A stretch of 6,029 nt of DNA, from positions 1 to 6,029 of the forward strand of contig JAIRPH010000200.1 in the NCBI GenBank assembly GCA_031257135.1. The letters run 5' to 3'. Below are positions 1 to 5,913 of this stretch, piece after piece. Source of the DNA: Spirochaetaceae bacterium (lineage in GTDB: Bacteria > Spirochaetota > Spirochaetia > Treponematales > Breznakiellaceae). The notes beneath the pieces are model-generated. The model did not search any database. It was not told the DNA's origin and saw only the letters and a program-made list of their open reading frames with translations. A program made the position numbers and the translations under genes. Positions within the stretch are counted from its first letter, which is position 1. Each line of letters opens with the position of its first letter.

Positions 1-935
1 CCGTTGTAGTTCGCCTGATCCGCCGCGATCCGCGTTCCGGTGGAAAAGGGCGTTCCGGTTCCGGCGCGGCAGGCGTATTCCCATTCCGCCTCTGTCGGGA
101 GGCGGTAGCCCGTAGACTCCCGGTTCCATATCACCTGATCCCCGTTTATCCGGTACGCCGGGGTAAGACCCTCCAAAATACTCAGAGCGTTGCAGTAGGC
201 TACCGCGTCAAACCAGCTCACCTGTTCCACCGGCAGGTCTGGTCCTTTAAAAACACTTGGGTTTGTTCCCATAATCGTCTCATATTCCCGCTGAGTTACC
301 TCATATTTTCCTATAAAGAAGCCTTTTACCGTTACCTGATGGGGAATTTCATCAATCGAGCGGTTCAGTTCCGTATCAGGACTGCCCATCAGGAAGGTTT
401 CTCCCTCTATTCTGAGGAATTGATGATCGCGCGCGGCTTCGGATCGGATTTTTTGAGGAGGTTCCCGGGTTTCATAGAGGGTTATACATTGGCGGGCGGC
501 TTTTTCAAACCAATCGGCCGACTCTTCGTATCGTTTCAGCTTGTACAGAAGACAGCCGAGTTCATACTTAGCCCGGTAATCCCCATGAGCGCATTGCCCC
601 GTCAGGCGGGCGATCTGTTCTTCAGGAGAATCCCGGGTTTCAAGGCAGTCCGCCAAGGTGGTTATCGTTTCTTCGGCGATTTCCCCAGCGATACCGTAAT
701 CCTCCTGCAAGGATCTCATCAAGAGCCGCCGCGTCATATCCGCGTCCGCCGCCTTGAGGAGCTTTCTATGATACCCCGCTTCAAGACACTGGAGAAACAG
801 CCGGATTTCCCGCTTATAGGTACCCTTCGCATAATCCTGCAACAGCGCTTTACAGGCGGCGCCGTTTTCGAAAACGGCGGTTCCTCGTTCTTGTATGAGC
901 CGGTTTAGGATGTCCCGAAAGGTTCTCTGCATCAT
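1..935 (-). CDS. SUMF1/formylglycine-generating-enzyme domain protein with helical and Sel1/TPR-like N-terminus (partial, 3' end off the left edge)
   Basis: An uninterrupted reading frame of 311 codons starts at ATG 935 (a second in-frame ATG follows at 932) and leaves the window without a stop. Residues 1 to about 97 are a charged helical region (begins MMQRTFRDILNRL). Residues about 113-148 look like one Sel1/TPR-type repeat (GDYRAKYELG, YEESADWFEKAA). From about 172 the frame is a clear SUMF1/FGE-sulfatase domain: FLMGSP at 181-186, PHQVTV, GKYEVTQREY, LPVEQVSWFDAVAYCN, and YRLPTEAEWEYACRAG at 277-292. Family members include formylglycine-generating enzymes and ergothioneine- or pyoverdine-related enzymes, but many bacterial ones are of unknown role. 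The catalytic cysteine region lies beyond the window, so activity cannot be judged. No signal peptide is visible, so the product is probably cytoplasmic. No Shine-Dalgarno precedes the start. The gene is divergent from the ureide operon and probably unrelated to it. Domain call is firm; biological role unknown. Confidence 0.9.
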   Translation of the reverse strand, partial: MMQRTFRDILNRLIQERGTAVFENGAACKALLQDYAKGTYKREIRLFLQCLEAGYHRKLLKAADADMTRRLLMRSLQEDYGIAGEIAEETITTLADCLETRDSPEEQIARLTGQCAHGDYRAKYELGCLLYKLKRYEESADWFEKAARQCITLYETREPPQKIRSEAARDHQFLRIEGETFLMGSPDTELNRSIDEIPHQVTVKGFFIGKYEVTQREYETIMGTNPSVFKGPDLPVEQVSWFDAVAYCNALSILEGLTPAYRINGDQVIWNRESTGYRLPTEAEWEYACRAGTGTPFSTGTRIAADQANYN

Positions 936-943
936 ACGGGTTT

Positions 944-972
944 ATGATATACCCTATATGCGATATACGCAA
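944..972 (-). promoter_or_regulatory. Candidate sigma-70 promoter for the SUMF1-domain gene
   Basis: Read on the minus strand, a -35-like TTGCGT (967-972) is separated by exactly 17 bp from a -10-like TATCAT (944-949). Transcription would begin near 936-938, only one to three bases before ATG 935, so the message would be nearly leaderless. This fits the absence of a ribosome-binding site. A direct repeat of GTATATC overlaps the element. The match is by eye only. Confidence 0.4.
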
Positions 973-1023
973 GATACAGGATTTCTGCATTTACGGCGGC
1001 AAAGCGGTACGGCTTGAACTTGC

Positions 1024-1044
1024 ATTGTTAAGAATTTTGACAAT
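1024..1044. repeat. Imperfect short dyad in the divergent intergenic region
   Basis: The bases ATTGTTAA and TTGACAAT pair around a centre at about 1034, with two G-T pairs, and the element includes a TTGACA sequence (1037-1042). It could be a weak operator, or chance in AT-rich DNA. No function is assigned. Confidence 0.25.
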
Positions 1045-1046
1045 TT

Positions 1047-1069
1047 AAAAAAATTAAAAAAATTAAAAA
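1047..1069. promoter_or_regulatory. Phased A-tracts, possible UP element upstream of the operon promoter
   Basis: Three A-tracts begin at 1047, 1056 and 1065 (7, 7 and 5 A's), a period of 9 bp, with TT separators. They lie directly upstream of the -35-like TTGCGT at 1076. Such runs can bend DNA or contact the RNA polymerase alpha subunit. The position is what an UP element would require, but this is inferred from the pattern alone. Confidence 0.35.
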
Positions 1070-1075
1070 TTTTGC

Positions 1076-1104
1076 TTGCGTTTTTTTAAGACCTATGGGA
1101 CAAT
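1076..1104 (+). promoter_or_regulatory. Candidate promoter of the ureide operon (extended -10)
   Basis: TTGCGT (1076-1081) is followed after 17 bp by GACAAT (1099-1104). A TGG at 1096-1098 provides an extended -10 TGN motif that could compensate for a hexamer matching only four of six consensus bases. Transcription would start near 1111, inside the left arm of the inverted repeat at 1108-1147. An alternative -35, TTGACA at 1037-1042, has no well-spaced -10 partner. Confidence 0.35.
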
Positions 1105-1107
1105 AAA

Positions 1108-1147
1108 TTATTAAAAATAGACCGGTATGACGGTCTATTTTTAATAA
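1108..1147. promoter_or_regulatory. Perfect 17-bp inverted repeat, probable operator of the ureide operon
   Basis: The left arm 1108-1124 (TTATTAAAAATAGACCG) and right arm 1131-1147 are exact reverse complements, separated by the six bases GTATGA. The repeat sits between the candidate promoter and the transporter ribosome site and overlaps the predicted transcription start. At its centre GTATGAC (1125-1131) fits the GT-NNN-AC core typical of FadR-subfamily GntR operators, and such a regulator is encoded at 4876. Repression by that protein is inferred. The transcript could also form a hairpin here, but the right arm has only a five-T run and no clear terminator tail. Confidence 0.6.
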
Positions 1148-1171
1148 CATCTTTGAGTAAGGAGTGTAGCT

Positions 1172-2425
1172 ATGTCAGTGGATAAAACAAAAAAAGGGCT
1201 TTCCCCAACAACCCTGATCCTCATTGGAACCGTCGGGGGAATTGTATTCGGGTCTTTTGCCGGTCCTTTTGCGGCAAACCTGAAATTTATCGGAGACATC
1301 TTTATCCGGCTGATCCAGATGTCAGTGGTCCTTCTCGTTATGACTTCGATAACCACGGCGGTAGGTAAAATGGACATAGGCGCGGGTAAGATGGGGTTTC
1401 ACACCTTCAAGTGGATCATCTGTTTTACGGTGGTATCCGCGTTTCTGGGGCTTGCTTTGGGGACTATTATCAGACCCGGAGACGGAATAACCGTAGCCGA
1501 CTCGTCGGACATTAAAGCTCCTGCGGCTCAAGGTTCTCTTCAGGAAACATTATTGGGCTTTGTTCCTGTCAATGTCATTGCATCTATGTCCGCCGGGACT
1601 ATGATTCCGTGTATTCTTTTCTCTATTTTTTTCGGCGTGTCTATGGGCGCTTATATTAGAGTTTCCGGCAAAAAGGTCATCCTTGAGGTAATGGAAGGGA
1701 TCAACGGAATCATTATGAACATTATCAAGATTGTTATGAATATGGCTCCAGTCGGCATCTTCTGTCTTCTGGCAAATGTTTCAGGAGCCGTTGGGTTCAA
1801 GGTGGTTATCCCTATGGGGAAGTTCTTAGGGGCGTTGTTAATCGGGGATCTCATCCAATTTCTGATCTATGGACCTATGGTCGGGGCTCTTTGCAAGGTT
1901 AATCCTTTTAAAATGCCTGAAAAATTCGCCAAAATGTCCATTATGGCGTTGACGACCACTTCGTCGGCTATATGTCTTCCCACCAAAATGGAAGATTCGG
2001 TTACTAAATTCGGAGTAAGCCGCCGAGTAGCCGACTTTACCGGACCTATCACCATGTCTATGAACAGTAACGGCGCGGTACAGTGTTATGTGCTGGCGAT
2101 TCTATTCATCAGTCAGGCTACCGGCGTTACGCTTGGACCGTATCAGTTGGCTATGGCGATTCTCCTGTCTATCCTGATGTGTATGGGAACCATCGTGGTC
2201 CCCGGAGGCATGGTTGTTACCTATACGTTCTTGGCGTCTTCTTTGGGACTGCCTCTGGAGAGTATTGCCATTCTCATAGGTATTGATTGGTTTTCCGGTA
2301 TGTTCAGGACCATTATGAACGTGGACGTAGATGTGCTTATCGCGATGATGGTTTCAGACAAGATGGGCGAATTAGACCGAGACGTGTACAACGGCGCGAA
2401 GATCGTTGAGTACGTCCAAGGGTAA
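1172..2425 (+). CDS. DAACS/SDF-family cation symporter (glutamate/dicarboxylate transporter type), candidate ureide importer
   Basis: An inner-membrane symporter of 417 residues, the normal length for the family. AAGGAG at 1159-1164 lies 7 bp before the ATG. Hydrophobic segments run throughout: about 12-34, 42-64, 79-100, a long stretch from 130 to 240, then the hairpin and TM7/TM8 core. The family landmarks are recognisable: a serine/threonine-rich HP1 tip (TTTSSA, 261-266), a degenerate TM7 motif N-S-N-G-A (298-302) in place of NMDGT, an HP2 VPGG (343-346), and TM8 G-I-D...F-R-T...N-V-D-V-D (370-387). Aligned by hand to GltPh, Asp390, Arg397, Thr398, Asn401 and Asp405 are kept (D372, R379, T380, N383, D387), but Asp394, which contacts the substrate amino group, is Gly376. 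This suggests an anionic substrate without an alpha-amino group. As first gene of an operon with AllC- and AllE-like enzymes, import of allantoate or a related ureide is a reasonable inference, but a plain dicarboxylate remains possible. Confidence 0.88.
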   Translation: MSVDKTKKGLSPTTLILIGTVGGIVFGSFAGPFAANLKFIGDIFIRLIQMSVVLLVMTSITTAVGKMDIGAGKMGFHTFKWIICFTVVSAFLGLALGTIIRPGDGITVADSSDIKAPAAQGSLQETLLGFVPVNVIASMSAGTMIPCILFSIFFGVSMGAYIRVSGKKVILEVMEGINGIIMNIIKIVMNMAPVGIFCLLANVSGAVGFKVVIPMGKFLGALLIGDLIQFLIYGPMVGALCKVNPFKMPEKFAKMSIMALTTTSSAICLPTKMEDSVTKFGVSRRVADFTGPITMSMNSNGAVQCYVLAILFISQATGVTLGPYQLAMAILLSILMCMGTIVVPGGMVVTYTFLASSLGLPLESIAILIGIDWFSGMFRTIMNVDVDVLIAMMVSDKMGELDRDVYNGAKIVEYVQG

Positions 2426-2442
2426 TTATAAAGGAGCATTAC

Positions 2443-3678
2443 ATGGATATAGCGCGAATAGCGGGAAATCTACAGAAAAATTTGGAAGCCCTGCATGAGT
2501 ATACTGCCACTCCTGGGGCAGGCACTACTCGGCTTCCCTTCACCAAAGAGGCTCGATCCGCGGCGAACCGCATCCGGGCAATGATGACGGAAGCGGGTCT
2601 CACGGTTCGGGAGGATGAAGCGGGAAACATCATCGGTCTTCTGGAGGGAGCGGAACCTGCTTTGCCGGCATTGGTAATCGGTTCTCACTTTGATACGGTA
2701 ACCAACGACGGAGACTTTGACGGACTCGCGGGGATTATGACGGGGATAGAAATCGCCCGGCTGGCGCGGGAGAAGGGCGCGGACCTGAGACGCAATCTAA
2801 TAGTCGTCGCCTTCTGCGACGAAGAAGGGATGCGATTCGGCACCGGTTATTTCGGCTCTAAGGCGATCCTCGGTCAGGTCAGTCAGGAAGACCTTCACCG
2901 GTATAAAGATAAGGACGGGGTTTCCGTCTACGCCGCCATGAAGGACTACAACTTGGTTCCCGAAGATTTGCCCAAGGCGGCATGGGATTTGAGTTCCATC
3001 AAAGCCTTTATCGAGACTCATATTGAGCAGGGACCGGTGCTGTATCAGAGCCGTAACGAAATCGGGCTGGTGGAGTGTATCGTCGGCATCCAGCGGTACA
3101 TCGTCACGGTTCAGGGAAGATCGGATCACGCCGGCACAACCCCGATGGATATGCGGATCGACGCGGTGGAAGCCGCGGCGAAGGCGATCTCGAAAATCCC
3201 GGACTGGGCTAGGGAAAAGGGAGAAGGCACGGTAGCAACCACCGGCTTTATAAAGGTTCTCCCCGGAGGCATGAATATCGTCGCCGAAGAGGTACAGTTT
3301 TCCGTGGACATCCGTTCCTCTAACAACGCTAATATCGAGGAGATTGCCGCCAACATCCGGACGGAACTTGATAAAGCGTGCGCCCGGAACGGCGCCTCCT
3401 ATCGAATGGACAATAAGCTGACCATTACTCCGGTACAGCTCAACGAAGCTATGCTGGCTAAACTGGAACGATTCTGCAAGGACCGAGGTTACAGCTATCG
3501 GCGGATGCTTTCCGGCGCGGGTCACGACGCTTTGGCTATAGGGCAGGTCCTGGACACAGTGATGGTTTTTGTTCCCAGTAAAGATGGACGCAGTCATTGC
3601 CCGGTAGAATGGACGGAATATCGGGATATTGCGAAGGCAGTGGTTCTTGTCTATGATTTGATCCTAGATATGCAATAA
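2443..3678 (+). CDS. allC: M20-family zinc amidohydrolase, probable allantoate amidohydrolase
   Basis: A 411-residue cytoplasmic enzyme of the hydantoinase/carbamoylase branch of M20 peptidases, about the same length as E. coli AllC. AAAGGAG (2430-2436) lies 6 bp before the ATG, and the gap from the transporter is 17 bp. Metal-site motifs are intact: GSHFDTV (His82), FDG (Asp93), CDEEG (Glu127/Glu128), ETHIEQG (His193) and SHCPVEW (His385). The lid/dimer domain shows SDHAGTTPM (His229) and MNIV (Asn278), and SGAGHDA (358-363) comes before the last ligand. The expected reaction is allantoate to (S)-ureidoglycine plus CO2 and ammonia, using Mn2+ or a similar metal. Relatives include N-carbamoyl-L-amino-acid hydrolase, beta-ureidopropionase and ureidoglycolate amidohydrolase, which share these motifs. 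The allantoate assignment rests mainly on the AllE gene downstream. Family call is secure; substrate is probable. Confidence 0.85.
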   Translation: MDIARIAGNLQKNLEALHEYTATPGAGTTRLPFTKEARSAANRIRAMMTEAGLTVREDEAGNIIGLLEGAEPALPALVIGSHFDTVTNDGDFDGLAGIMTGIEIARLAREKGADLRRNLIVVAFCDEEGMRFGTGYFGSKAILGQVSQEDLHRYKDKDGVSVYAAMKDYNLVPEDLPKAAWDLSSIKAFIETHIEQGPVLYQSRNEIGLVECIVGIQRYIVTVQGRSDHAGTTPMDMRIDAVEAAAKAISKIPDWAREKGEGTVATTGFIKVLPGGMNIVAEEVQFSVDIRSSNNANIEEIAANIRTELDKACARNGASYRMDNKLTITPVQLNEAMLAKLERFCKDRGYSYRRMLSGAGHDALAIGQVLDTVMVFVPSKDGRSHCPVEWTEYRDIAKAVVLVYDLILDMQ

Positions 3679-3707
3679 AAACGATCTTAACGGAGGAAGT
3701 TTTTAGG

Positions 3708-4061
3708 ATGGTTAAACGAAGCAAGGAGTTGTCGGTCAAACTGGAACCGAATCTGAAAGGCGGCAAAGATACCGTACGGATTGTCAACATTTTGGAATCC
3801 GCAGAACTGTATGGAACCGGGAGGCTTTTCGGGGTAAGCATCATTCCCCCCGGAGGTTCCATTGGTAAGCATACTCACGCCGGGGACTTTGAGACCTATT
3901 ACATCCTCAAAGGACGGGCGCGGGTTAACGATAACGGTACAACCGTTGAATTAGGTCCCGGGGATATGACCCAATGCGCGGAGGGATGTTTTCATGCCAT
4001 TGAAAATATCGGCGATACGGATTTGGAATACCTGGCGGTTATTCTGTATACGAAGAAATAA
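3708..4061 (+). CDS. Small single-domain cupin of unknown function
   Basis: A 117-residue cupin_2-type beta-barrel. Cupin motif 1 is complete: G49, His55, His57, Glu62 and G69 fit G-x5-HxH-x4-E-x6-G. Motif 2 follows at 85-100 with His96 and Asn100, and has Ala91 where proline is usual. His55, His57, Glu62 and His96 should bind one metal ion. A GGAGG at 3692-3696 is 11 bp from the ATG, a rather long spacing, and no earlier in-frame start suits it better. The gene lies between allC (29-bp gap) and allE (11-bp gap), so it is probably co-translated with them. It is much shorter than the bicupin AllE and does not resemble ureidoglycolate lyase AllA (about 160 residues). A role in ureidoglycine or ureidoglycolate turnover is plausible but unsupported by any motif; it could equally be a sugar or acid isomerase or a binding protein. 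Confidence 0.85.
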   Translation: MVKRSKELSVKLEPNLKGGKDTVRIVNILESAELYGTGRLFGVSIIPPGGSIGKHTHAGDFETYYILKGRARVNDNGTTVELGPGDMTQCAEGCFHAIENIGDTDLEYLAVILYTKK

Positions 4062-4072
4062 GGAGGATTAGT

Positions 4073-4831
4073 ATGGGGTATCCTAAGGATATTTTAGCTT
4101 CCCGCGCGGCGGTTAAACACGGCTGTTACGCGGTCATTCCGCCGGAAGGACGGGTGAACAACGTAATCCCCGGAATCGAGGGATGCCGAGTGAGCATAGT
4201 CGCTTCCCCCAAGATGGGAGCGAGCTTTGTTCAGTACGCGGTAGAAGCTGAAAAAAACGGCGGTACGACGAACATTTTCGGCGCCGAGCCGGGAATCGAG
4301 ACGTTCATCTATATAATAGAAGGCGAGGGAAGCCTCAGCGCGGCGGGAAAGACCTATCAAGGTAAACCGGGAGCCTACCTGTTCTCTCCGGCGGGCTTGG
4401 AATTCCGCAACGCCGGAGACGCTAAAATGCGGGCGTTGCTCTACAAACAGCGGTACATACCCCTTGAAGGGCATAAGGCGTTTCCGGTTTACGGGAACGT
4501 AAACGAGATTCCCTATCGGGAATACGACGGTATGGCGAATGTATTCATTAAGGACCTGCTTCCGGTGGACATCGGCTTTGATATGAATATGCACATCCTC
4601 TCTTTTGCGCCCGGGGGCTGTCATCCCTTTGTGGAAACCCACGTTCAGGAACATGGCGCATACATCTTGGAAGGAGAGGGGTGCTATTTACTGGACAACG
4701 AATGGCGGATGATCAAGCAGGAAGACTTTGTCTGGTTTGGTCCCTATGTAACCCAAGCGGCTTATGGAGTAGGAAGGTCTAACTTCACCTACATCTATTC
4801 CAAGGACTGTCACCGGGACGTTGCGCTCTAG
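4073..4831 (+). CDS. allE: (S)-ureidoglycine aminohydrolase (bicupin)
   Basis: A 252-residue bicupin strongly resembling E. coli AllE (YlbA) from end to end: an N-terminal LASRAAVKHG, MGASFV at 48-53, IETFIY at 75-80, GFDMNMHILSFAPG at 168-181, ETHVQEHGAYIL at 188-199, YGVGR, and a C-terminal YIYSKDCHRDV. It converts (S)-ureidoglycine to (S)-ureidoglycolate and ammonia, so it acts directly after allantoate amidohydrolase. The metal site is in the second cupin: Glu188, His190, His194 and Gln228, with the same spacing (2, 4, 34) that I recall for the Arabidopsis enzyme. Tyr205 and Lys244 occupy the positions of its substrate-contacting Tyr and Lys. The first cupin lacks an HxH motif, as expected. 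AGGAGG (4061-4066) overlaps the cupin gene stop codon and lies 6 bp before the ATG, so translation is probably coupled. This is the most specific functional call in the window. Confidence 0.93.
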   Translation: MGYPKDILASRAAVKHGCYAVIPPEGRVNNVIPGIEGCRVSIVASPKMGASFVQYAVEAEKNGGTTNIFGAEPGIETFIYIIEGEGSLSAAGKTYQGKPGAYLFSPAGLEFRNAGDAKMRALLYKQRYIPLEGHKAFPVYGNVNEIPYREYDGMANVFIKDLLPVDIGFDMNMHILSFAPGGCHPFVETHVQEHGAYILEGEGCYLLDNEWRMIKQEDFVWFGPYVTQAAYGVGRSNFTYIYSKDCHRDVAL

Positions 4832-4875
4832 GGCTTGCCCTCGGCGTTTATTGTTTGTATGGTAGAAATGCTGGT

Positions 4876-5889
4876 ATGATAAAAGAAGCGGCTCCTCAGG
4901 AGCTTAGATACATTGCGGAAAATCTGCTTACCCTGCGAAGGCGATTGCAAATTTCACAGCAAACCTTCATCCAAACCTATTTGACGGGACCGGATGGGAA
5001 ATCTTTGATCAGCGTTTCTACGCTTTCCAATATTGAAAACGGCAACACCGTAGGAGTTGCAGAACTGGCTGAACAGGTCGCTCAAAAGCTGTGGGTGGAT
5101 TATTCGGTTTTTCTCGTTGAACCCGATAATTTCGCCAAAAACATTGAGCTGTTTTTGGGGGATAGTCTTGACCGGGATGAACGGAAACAGAAAATCCCGC
5201 CCCGTAAAATCAGCGGCTGTGAAGCCTTAGTACAGGGCATTTCCGATTATCTTATGGAAGCCCTTATGAGCGGAGAACTGCGTCCCGGGTCAAAACTGCC
5301 GCCGGACCGGGTTTTGAGCACCCGTTTCGGCGCGGGGCGGACATCTATCAGGGAAGCGCTCCGGGTATTGTCCAGTTTGGGGATTATCACCATTTTACCG
5401 GGGAACGGCACCTTTGTCGCCTCGGAAAATACGGGATTTTTTAATTCCGTTATGTCTTGGGTTGTGCTACTTAGCGAGAACAGCATTGAACATCTTATTG
5501 ACGTACGCAATGAATTGGAGGCTGTTTCCGCTCGGCTGGCGGCTCAAAGGGCTGACGACGCCGCAATACGGGAATTGATGGAAATCAACCGGAAAATGGA
5601 AATCGCCTTTGGTGAGGCGTCTTTTAAGGACTTCCTTAATTTGGATCTCGATTTTCATCTGGCCGTTGCTCGGTGTTCCCGAAATCCCCTGATTTACAAT
5701 CTGCTGGCTACTTCCCGCAAAATGCTGGGAGTTATCAGCAAAAGCGGTATGGTAACAATGGAGGACCTGCGGAATATTTATTTTGAACATGAAGATATTT
5801 ACGCCGCCATTGTTGCTCATAATAGTCTACAGGCACGGGAAATGATGGAAGCTCATCTTTCCAATGCCCGAAAACGGTACCATCTTTAG
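4876..5889 (+). CDS. XRE-GntR-FCD fusion transcriptional regulator
   Basis: A cytoplasmic DNA-binding regulator with two different helix-turn-helix modules. Numbering from a possible TTG start at 4855 (344 residues), residues about 17-90 form a Cro/C1 (XRE) domain (AENLLTLRRRLQISQQTF, then ISVSTLSNIENG), with a short loop insertion TGPDGKS between helices. Residues about 120-190 form a GntR winged helix (LRPGSKLPPDRVLSTRFG, TSIREALRVLSSLGII, GNGTFVAS). Residues about 210-338 form the all-helical FCD ligand domain of the FadR subfamily, with likely metal ligands Asp264, His268, His312 and His334. I prefer ATG 4876 (M8, giving 337 residues) over TTG 4855. Neither has a clear Shine-Dalgarno, unlike every other gene on this strand in the window. 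The gene follows allE by 44 bp and precedes the TPP enzyme by 24 bp, so it probably controls this operon, perhaps through the palindrome at 1108-1147, with a ureide or glyoxylate-type acid as ligand. That target and ligand are inference. Confidence 0.88.
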   Translation: MIKEAAPQELRYIAENLLTLRRRLQISQQTFIQTYLTGPDGKSLISVSTLSNIENGNTVGVAELAEQVAQKLWVDYSVFLVEPDNFAKNIELFLGDSLDRDERKQKIPPRKISGCEALVQGISDYLMEALMSGELRPGSKLPPDRVLSTRFGAGRTSIREALRVLSSLGIITILPGNGTFVASENTGFFNSVMSWVVLLSENSIEHLIDVRNELEAVSARLAAQRADDAAIRELMEINRKMEIAFGEASFKDFLNLDLDFHLAVARCSRNPLIYNLLATSRKMLGVISKSGMVTMEDLRNIYFEHEDIYAAIVAHNSLQAREMMEAHLSNARKRYHL

Positions 5890-5913
5890 AATTTTTTATA
5901 GCAAGGAGATAGA

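Noticed and set aside
339..908. Open frame of 189 codons on the plus strand
   Set aside because: It lies entirely antisense to the SUMF1-domain gene, whose minus-strand protein matches a known family across the whole stretch. This frame has no family resemblance.
1108..1147. Reading the long palindrome as an intrinsic terminator of the upstream gene
   Set aside because: The upstream gene is divergent and transcribed away from it, so there is no converging transcript to stop. The arms are mostly A/T with only a four-base GC-rich part (ACCG/CGGT).
936..1171. tRNA, riboswitch, CRISPR or insertion-sequence ends in the intergenic region
   Set aside because: No cloverleaf, conserved riboswitch core, spaced repeats, transposase remnant or target duplication could be seen. 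The palindrome is a single copy in the window.
2797..3597. Open frame of 266 codons on the minus strand
   Set aside because: It is the antisense shadow of the amidohydrolase gene, which has all its metal-site motifs in the plus frame. No domain is recognisable in the antisense frame.
3536..3862. Minus-strand frame of 108 codons across the allC-cupin junction
   Set aside because: It overlaps two confident genes and their ribosome site, and has no family resemblance.
4094..4654. Open frame of 186 codons on the minus strand
   Set aside because: Antisense to the well-supported allE gene, with no recognisable domain.
4830..4841. AGGGCTTGCCCT inverted repeat just after allE as a terminator
   Set aside because: The stem is only four or five base pairs with a very small loop, and the bases after it are not a T-run. 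It is more likely chance, and the next gene is only 44 bp away.
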